Assembly (NCBI GenBank): GCA_947599875.1
Contig: CANQFV010000029.1
Location: 1 to 33,684 of the forward strand
Length of the DNA: 33,684 nucleotides
Reading direction: 5' to 3'
DNA from: an uncultured Oscillospiraceae bacterium
Lineage (GTDB): Bacteria; Bacillota; Clostridia; Oscillospirales; Oscillospiraceae
Positions 30,626 through 33,684 of this stretch are shown here, one piece after another. Position 1 is the stretch's first letter. Each line of letters opens with the position of its first letter. Below the pieces are notes generated by a model. It did not search any database. It saw only the letters and a list, made by a program, of their open reading frames with translations, and was not told where the DNA came from. A program made the position numbers and the translations under genes.

Positions 30626-30850
30626 TGTCCCACCGGCCCAATCTAAAGAGCGCGACGCACCACCGGGTGGCAGCAACAGCCCATTCGTCCAGAAAACCCC
30701 CGGGGGATTCCCCGGGGGTTTCTCCAGTAGGGGGCCTAAGCCCCCTGACCGGTCGTTTTTAAAAGGGGTTCCATTTGTACCTTTCTCCTCTTTTGCCAAC
30801 ACAAAAGAGGAGAAAGTAAATAACCCCGTCCGCCCTTTGGGGCGGACACC
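30626..30850 (-). repeat. R2 repeat, copy Q (inverted)
   Basis: Matches copy P on the opposite strand from the TGGGCCGGTGGGACA end to GTGTCCGCCC. The variable hairpin at 30781-30816 has arms CTTTCTCCTCTTTTG and CAAAAGAGGAGAAAG, not the arms of copy P. Copies P and Q face each other across about 6.8 kb. Confidence 0.85.
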
Positions 30851-31030
30851 CTTTTCCCTTCGGGGACGATTTCCCCCTCCGGGGAATACCCCGGCGTCAC
30901 ATGTCCCGCCCCTTTACAGGGGCGGGATTTTCCCTTTGGGGTCTGATATTTCCGGGCGGAGGAGGCATACTACCGGTGAAAACGGCCCCAAATTTGGAGA
31001 AGCGGGGCAATCTACTTTCAGGAGGTCTTT
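30851..31030 (+). other. Leader region of the enolase gene
   Basis: After R2 copy Q there is a G+C-rich stretch with two small inverted repeats, such as CCCGCCCCTTTACAGGGGCGGG (here split as CCCGCCCC and GGGGCGGG near 30905-30926). No consensus promoter is convincing. AGGAGG at 31020-31025 precedes the enolase ATG. Confidence 0.4.
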
Positions 31031-32269
31031 ATGGTGAAGATCCAAAGGGTAACGGGCAGGGAGATATTGGACTCCCGGGGGAATCCCACGGTGGAGGCGC
31101 AGGTGCTTTTGGAGGACGGCACCGTGGGGCTGGCGGCGGCGCCCTCCGGGGCGTCCACCGGGAAATACGAGGCCCACGAGCGCCGGGACGGGGGAGAGCG
31201 GTACGCCGGGAAGGGCGTTCTGGCCGCGGCGGGGGCCGTGTCCGGGGAGATCGGGGAGGCCCTGCGGGGGATGGACGCCCTTGACCAGCCGGGGATCGAC
31301 AGAGCGCTCCGGGATCTGGACGGGACGGATAACCTGTCCCGTCTGGGGGCCAACGCCGTTCTGGCGGCCTCCGTGGCCGCGGCCCGGGCGGCGGCGGCAC
31401 ATCTGGGCCTGCCGCTGTACCGCTATCTGGGGGGCGTGGGGGCAGCGCGGCTGCCCATGCCCATGATGAACGTGCTGAACGGCGGCGTCCACGCGGGGAA
31501 CAGCCTGGACATCCAGGAATTCATGCTCGTCCCCGTGGGGGCCGGGAGCCTCTCCCAGGCGGTGCGCTGGTGCGCGGAGGTCTACTATGTGCTGGGCCGG
31601 CTCGTGAAGGGGGCCGGCGTGGGGGATGAGGGGGGCTACGCCCCCAACTTAGAGTCCGACGAACAGGCCCTGAAGCTCCTGGAGGAGGCCGTCCGCTCCG
31701 CCGGGTACACCGTGGGGCGGGACTTTATGTTCTCCCTGGACGCCGCCGCCAGCGGCTGGGCCGTGGAGGGGGGATACCTCCTGCCCAAGCGGGGGACACG
31801 GATGGACTCCCGGGAGATCGTGGACTACTGGCGGGGGATCACGGAGCGCTACCCCGTCTACTCCCTTGAGGACGGCCTGGGGGAGGAGGACTGGGACGGC
31901 TGGCAGAGTCTGACGGAGGCCCTGGGGGACCGGGTGAAGCTGGTGGGGGACGACCTCTTCGTCACCAACGCCGGGAGGATCAAAACGGGCATCCGGCGGC
32001 GCTGTGCCAACGCGGTGCTGATCAAGATGAACCAGATCGGCACGCTGACAAAGACCCTGGAGGCCGTGGAGACCGCCCGCGCCGCCGGTTTTACCGTGGT
32101 GGTCTCCCACCGCTCCGGCGAGACGGAGGACACCACCATCGCCGATCTCTCCGTGGCGGTGAACGCCGCCAACATCAAGACGGGCGCCCCCTGCCGGGGG
32201 GAGCGGACGGCGAAATACAACCGGCTTCTCCGGATCGAGGAGGAGCTGGGCGCTTCCGCCGTCTTTTGA
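31031..32269 (+). CDS. eno: Enolase
   Basis: It converts 2-phosphoglycerate to phosphoenolpyruvate. Visible motifs: REILDSRGNPTVE, the mobile loop PSGASTG, NGGVHAGNSLDIQEFM, GDEGGYAPN, the metal-binding SLEDGL and GDDLFVTN, the catalytic lysine in LIKMNQIGTLT, and SHRSGETEDT. At 412 residues it is slightly short of the usual 420-435. The C-terminal segment reads IKTGAPCRGERTAKYNRLLRIEEELG, where most enolases have APSRTDRVAKYN, so it is somewhat diverged. Codon bias is weaker than in pgk and tpiA, which raises the possibility of a second, less expressed copy in the genome. All key catalytic residues appear present. Confidence 0.95.
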   Translation: MVKIQRVTGREILDSRGNPTVEAQVLLEDGTVGLAAAPSGASTGKYEAHERRDGGERYAGKGVLAAAGAVSGEIGEALRGMDALDQPGIDRALRDLDGTDNLSRLGANAVLAASVAAARAAAAHLGLPLYRYLGGVGAARLPMPMMNVLNGGVHAGNSLDIQEFMLVPVGAGSLSQAVRWCAEVYYVLGRLVKGAGVGDEGGYAPNLESDEQALKLLEEAVRSAGYTVGRDFMFSLDAAASGWAVEGGYLLPKRGTRMDSREIVDYWRGITERYPVYSLEDGLGEEDWDGWQSLTEALGDRVKLVGDDLFVTNAGRIKTGIRRRCANAVLIKMNQIGTLTKTLEAVETARAAGFTVVVSHRSGETEDTTIADLSVAVNAANIKTGAPCRGERTAKYNRLLRIEEELGASAVF

Positions 32270-32394
32270 GGCGTGAGAAAGGGCCGGGGGATAAAATAAA
32301 TCTGCGCGAAGGCCGGAATCCGTGGAACTTTTTCCTTCTTTAAACAGTCAAAAGAACATGAGGATGAAACCAAAATGAAGAAGGAGGAAGACCC

Positions 32395-33384
32395 ATGAAA
32401 AGAAAGCTTACGGTATTGGCAGTGCTGCTCGCGCTGGCCCTGACGCTCACATCCTGCGCCGCAGGTTCGGGGTGGAAGGGGGAAGACCTCAACGCGGATT
32501 TCGCCCCCTCCGAGGACAGCTACGACGTGCCGGAATCGCCCCCGGACGAGAAGGGGGACTATTCCGACGACTGGAGCGGCGAGTCGGAGGGCCTGGACGT
32601 GGTGGCGCCCCAGACGGGCCTGGCGGAGAAGCTCATCTACTCTGCGGAGATCACCCTGGAGACGGTGAAGTTTGACGACACCGTCCAGGGCGTGCAGGAC
32701 ATGCTCACCCGGTACGGGGCGTTTTTGGAGTCCTCCAGAGTCTCGGGGCGCAGTTACGGCGACGATTATTACGGCAGGACATCCCTGCGCAGGGCGGAAT
32801 TTGTCATCCGCGTGCCGGCGGAGTCCCTAAACGACCTGTGCGATGGCGTCGGCGGCATCGGGAACGTGCTGAACTCCTACACCTACATGGAAAACATCAC
32901 GGAGCGCTACTACGACGTACAGGCCCGGGCGGACAGCTACCGGATCGAGCAGGAGCGGCTCATGGACATGCTGGAGAAGTGCCAGAGTGTGGGGGAGATG
33001 ATCGAGATCGAGTCCCGCCTGTCCCAGGTGCGCTATGAGATGGAGTCTTTGGAGTCCACCCTGCGCAATTGGCAAAATCAGGTGGACTACAGCACCGTCA
33101 CCCTCACCGTGTGGGAGGTGGAGGAGCTGAAGAAGGCCACGGAGCCGTACCGCTCCTACTGGCAGCAGATGGGCGACGGCTTTATGGCCACCCTGAACAG
33201 CGTGGGGAGATTCTTCAAGAACCTGTTCCAGGGCCTTGTGGTGTACCTGCCGGTGATCCTGGTCATAGTCGTCCTGGTGGGCGCGGCGGCGGCCGTCATA
33301 GCGGCCCTGGCCAAGAGGCACAGAAGAAAGGTGAAGGCCAGAGAGGAAGCGGCCCTGGACGCGGAGTATCAGGAGAAGGAATAA
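32395..33384 (+). CDS. DUF4349-family lipoprotein
   Basis: The 329-residue product has a lipoprotein signal peptide with the lipobox LTSC (Cys21), so it should be lipidated by Lgt and anchored outside the membrane. An acidic linker (residues 30-75) leads into a DUF4349-like region: LIYSAEITLETVKFDD, FVIRVPAESLNDLCDGV, and a long coiled coil (about 175-225, YRIEQERLMDMLEKCQSVGEMIEIESRLSQVRYEMESLES), then YSTVTLTVWEVEE. A membrane helix near 280-305 and a basic/acidic tail follow. The function of the family is not known. AGGAGGAAGACCC precedes the start. Confidence 0.88.
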   Translation: MKRKLTVLAVLLALALTLTSCAAGSGWKGEDLNADFAPSEDSYDVPESPPDEKGDYSDDWSGESEGLDVVAPQTGLAEKLIYSAEITLETVKFDDTVQGVQDMLTRYGAFLESSRVSGRSYGDDYYGRTSLRRAEFVIRVPAESLNDLCDGVGGIGNVLNSYTYMENITERYYDVQARADSYRIEQERLMDMLEKCQSVGEMIEIESRLSQVRYEMESLESTLRNWQNQVDYSTVTLTVWEVEELKKATEPYRSYWQQMGDGFMATLNSVGRFFKNLFQGLVVYLPVILVIVVLVGAAAAVIAALAKRHRRKVKAREEAALDAEYQEKE

Positions 33385-33416
33385 AAAGGTGTGTTGCCAG
33401 GGAGCCGGTGTGACAA

Positions 33417-33475
33417 GGGGACGGTTCTTTTGTCACACCTCTGCTGCGCTCCGGTGGTACAAAAGAACCGTCCCC
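33417..33475. repeat. REP hairpin, copy 6 (diverged inner part)
   Basis: The outer arms GGGGACGGTTCTTTTGT and ACAAAAGAACCGTCCCC match perfectly over 17 bp. The inner arms differ from the other five copies (CACACCTCTGCTGCGCTCCGG). It follows the DUF4349 gene by about 30 bases and may terminate it. Confidence 0.8.
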
Positions 33476-33519
33476 TATGTCCCACCTTCTCAGTCAAAGA
33501 GAACAGCCCCCGATTTCCA

Positions 33520-33684
33520 CCAGCTCAGTCCCAAGGGCGCGGCGTACCACTATGTGGCAGGAACAGCCGATTCGTCCAGAAAACTCCCGGGGGGCACCCC
33601 GGGGGTGTCTCCAGTAGGGGGCCGCAGCCCCCTAACTGGTCGGTTCAAGGGGGTCCAGGGGGGAAATCGAAATCCCCCCTGGTC
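33520..33684 (-). repeat. R2 repeat, copy S (diverged, cut by the window end)
   Basis: GATTCGTCCAGAAAACTCCCGG, TCTCCAGTAGGGGGC, GCCCCCTAACTGGTCGG follow copy Q with substitutions. At the place of the variable hairpin it has CCAGGGGGGA (33655-33664) and TCCCCCCTGG (33673-33682), unlike either P or Q but self-complementary. The repeat runs past the window. Confidence 0.7.

Overview
The window looks like chromosome of a G+C-rich anaerobic Firmicute of the Oscillospiraceae type (Clostridia). This is an inference from gene content and order: ylxM-ffh-rpsP-khpA, the paired M16 proteins YfmF/YfmH followed by lgt, a pgk-tpiA-gpmI glycolytic run, clostridial BlaI/BlaR-like and DUF4349 proteins, and strong AGGAGG-type ribosome binding sites with consensus sigma-A promoters. 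No rRNA, tRNA or CRISPR array was seen.

Layout. (1) 1-3376: a relatively A+T-rich secreted/pilin-like pair (an oversized type IV pilin-like protein and a signal-peptide protein), then a small membrane protein joined by an ATGA overlap. (2) 3443-3816: repeats and a terminator. (3) 3819-6082, minus strand: ylxM-ffh-rpsP-khpA operon from a perfect-consensus promoter, with a 24-bp palindrome at the predicted transcription start. (4) 6334-13488: one 2384-codon gene for a cyclic beta-1,2-glucan synthase-like enzyme. (5) 13462-14685: 1.2 kb of mosaic repeats. (6) 14828-19023: yfmF-yfmH-lgt operon plus a coiled-coil protein with an acidic tail. (7) 19356-23557: trmL, then pgk-tpiA-gpmI. (8) 23567-30850: a segment bounded by two inverted copies of one repeat (R2). 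It carries a RelB/ParE toxin-antitoxin pair, a BlaI/M56 sensor pair, an Rrf2 regulator divergent from an O-acetylhomoserine sulfhydrylase gene (with a leader peptide), and an A+T-rich flavoprotein gene. (9) 31031-33384: enolase and a DUF4349 lipoprotein, followed by more repeats.

The most unusual content is between genes. Almost every long non-coding stretch is built from four repeat families (called R1, R2, R3 and REP here). R1 and R2 have conserved scaffolds into which a long perfect hairpin is set. The hairpin arms differ in sequence from copy to copy, yet remain complementary to each other in every copy. That is the best candidate for an undescribed element. A second candidate is the 18-residue leader peptide before the sulfhydrylase gene: its stop codon lies in a 9-bp inverted repeat whose other arm contains the ribosome binding site of the enzyme gene.

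Functionally the window mixes housekeeping work (protein targeting, ribosome, lipoprotein modification, glycolysis, tRNA modification) with envelope functions (pilin-like protein, glucan synthase, M56 sensor, lipoprotein) and sulfur assimilation. Operons are internally intact; repeats fall only in the spaces between transcription units.
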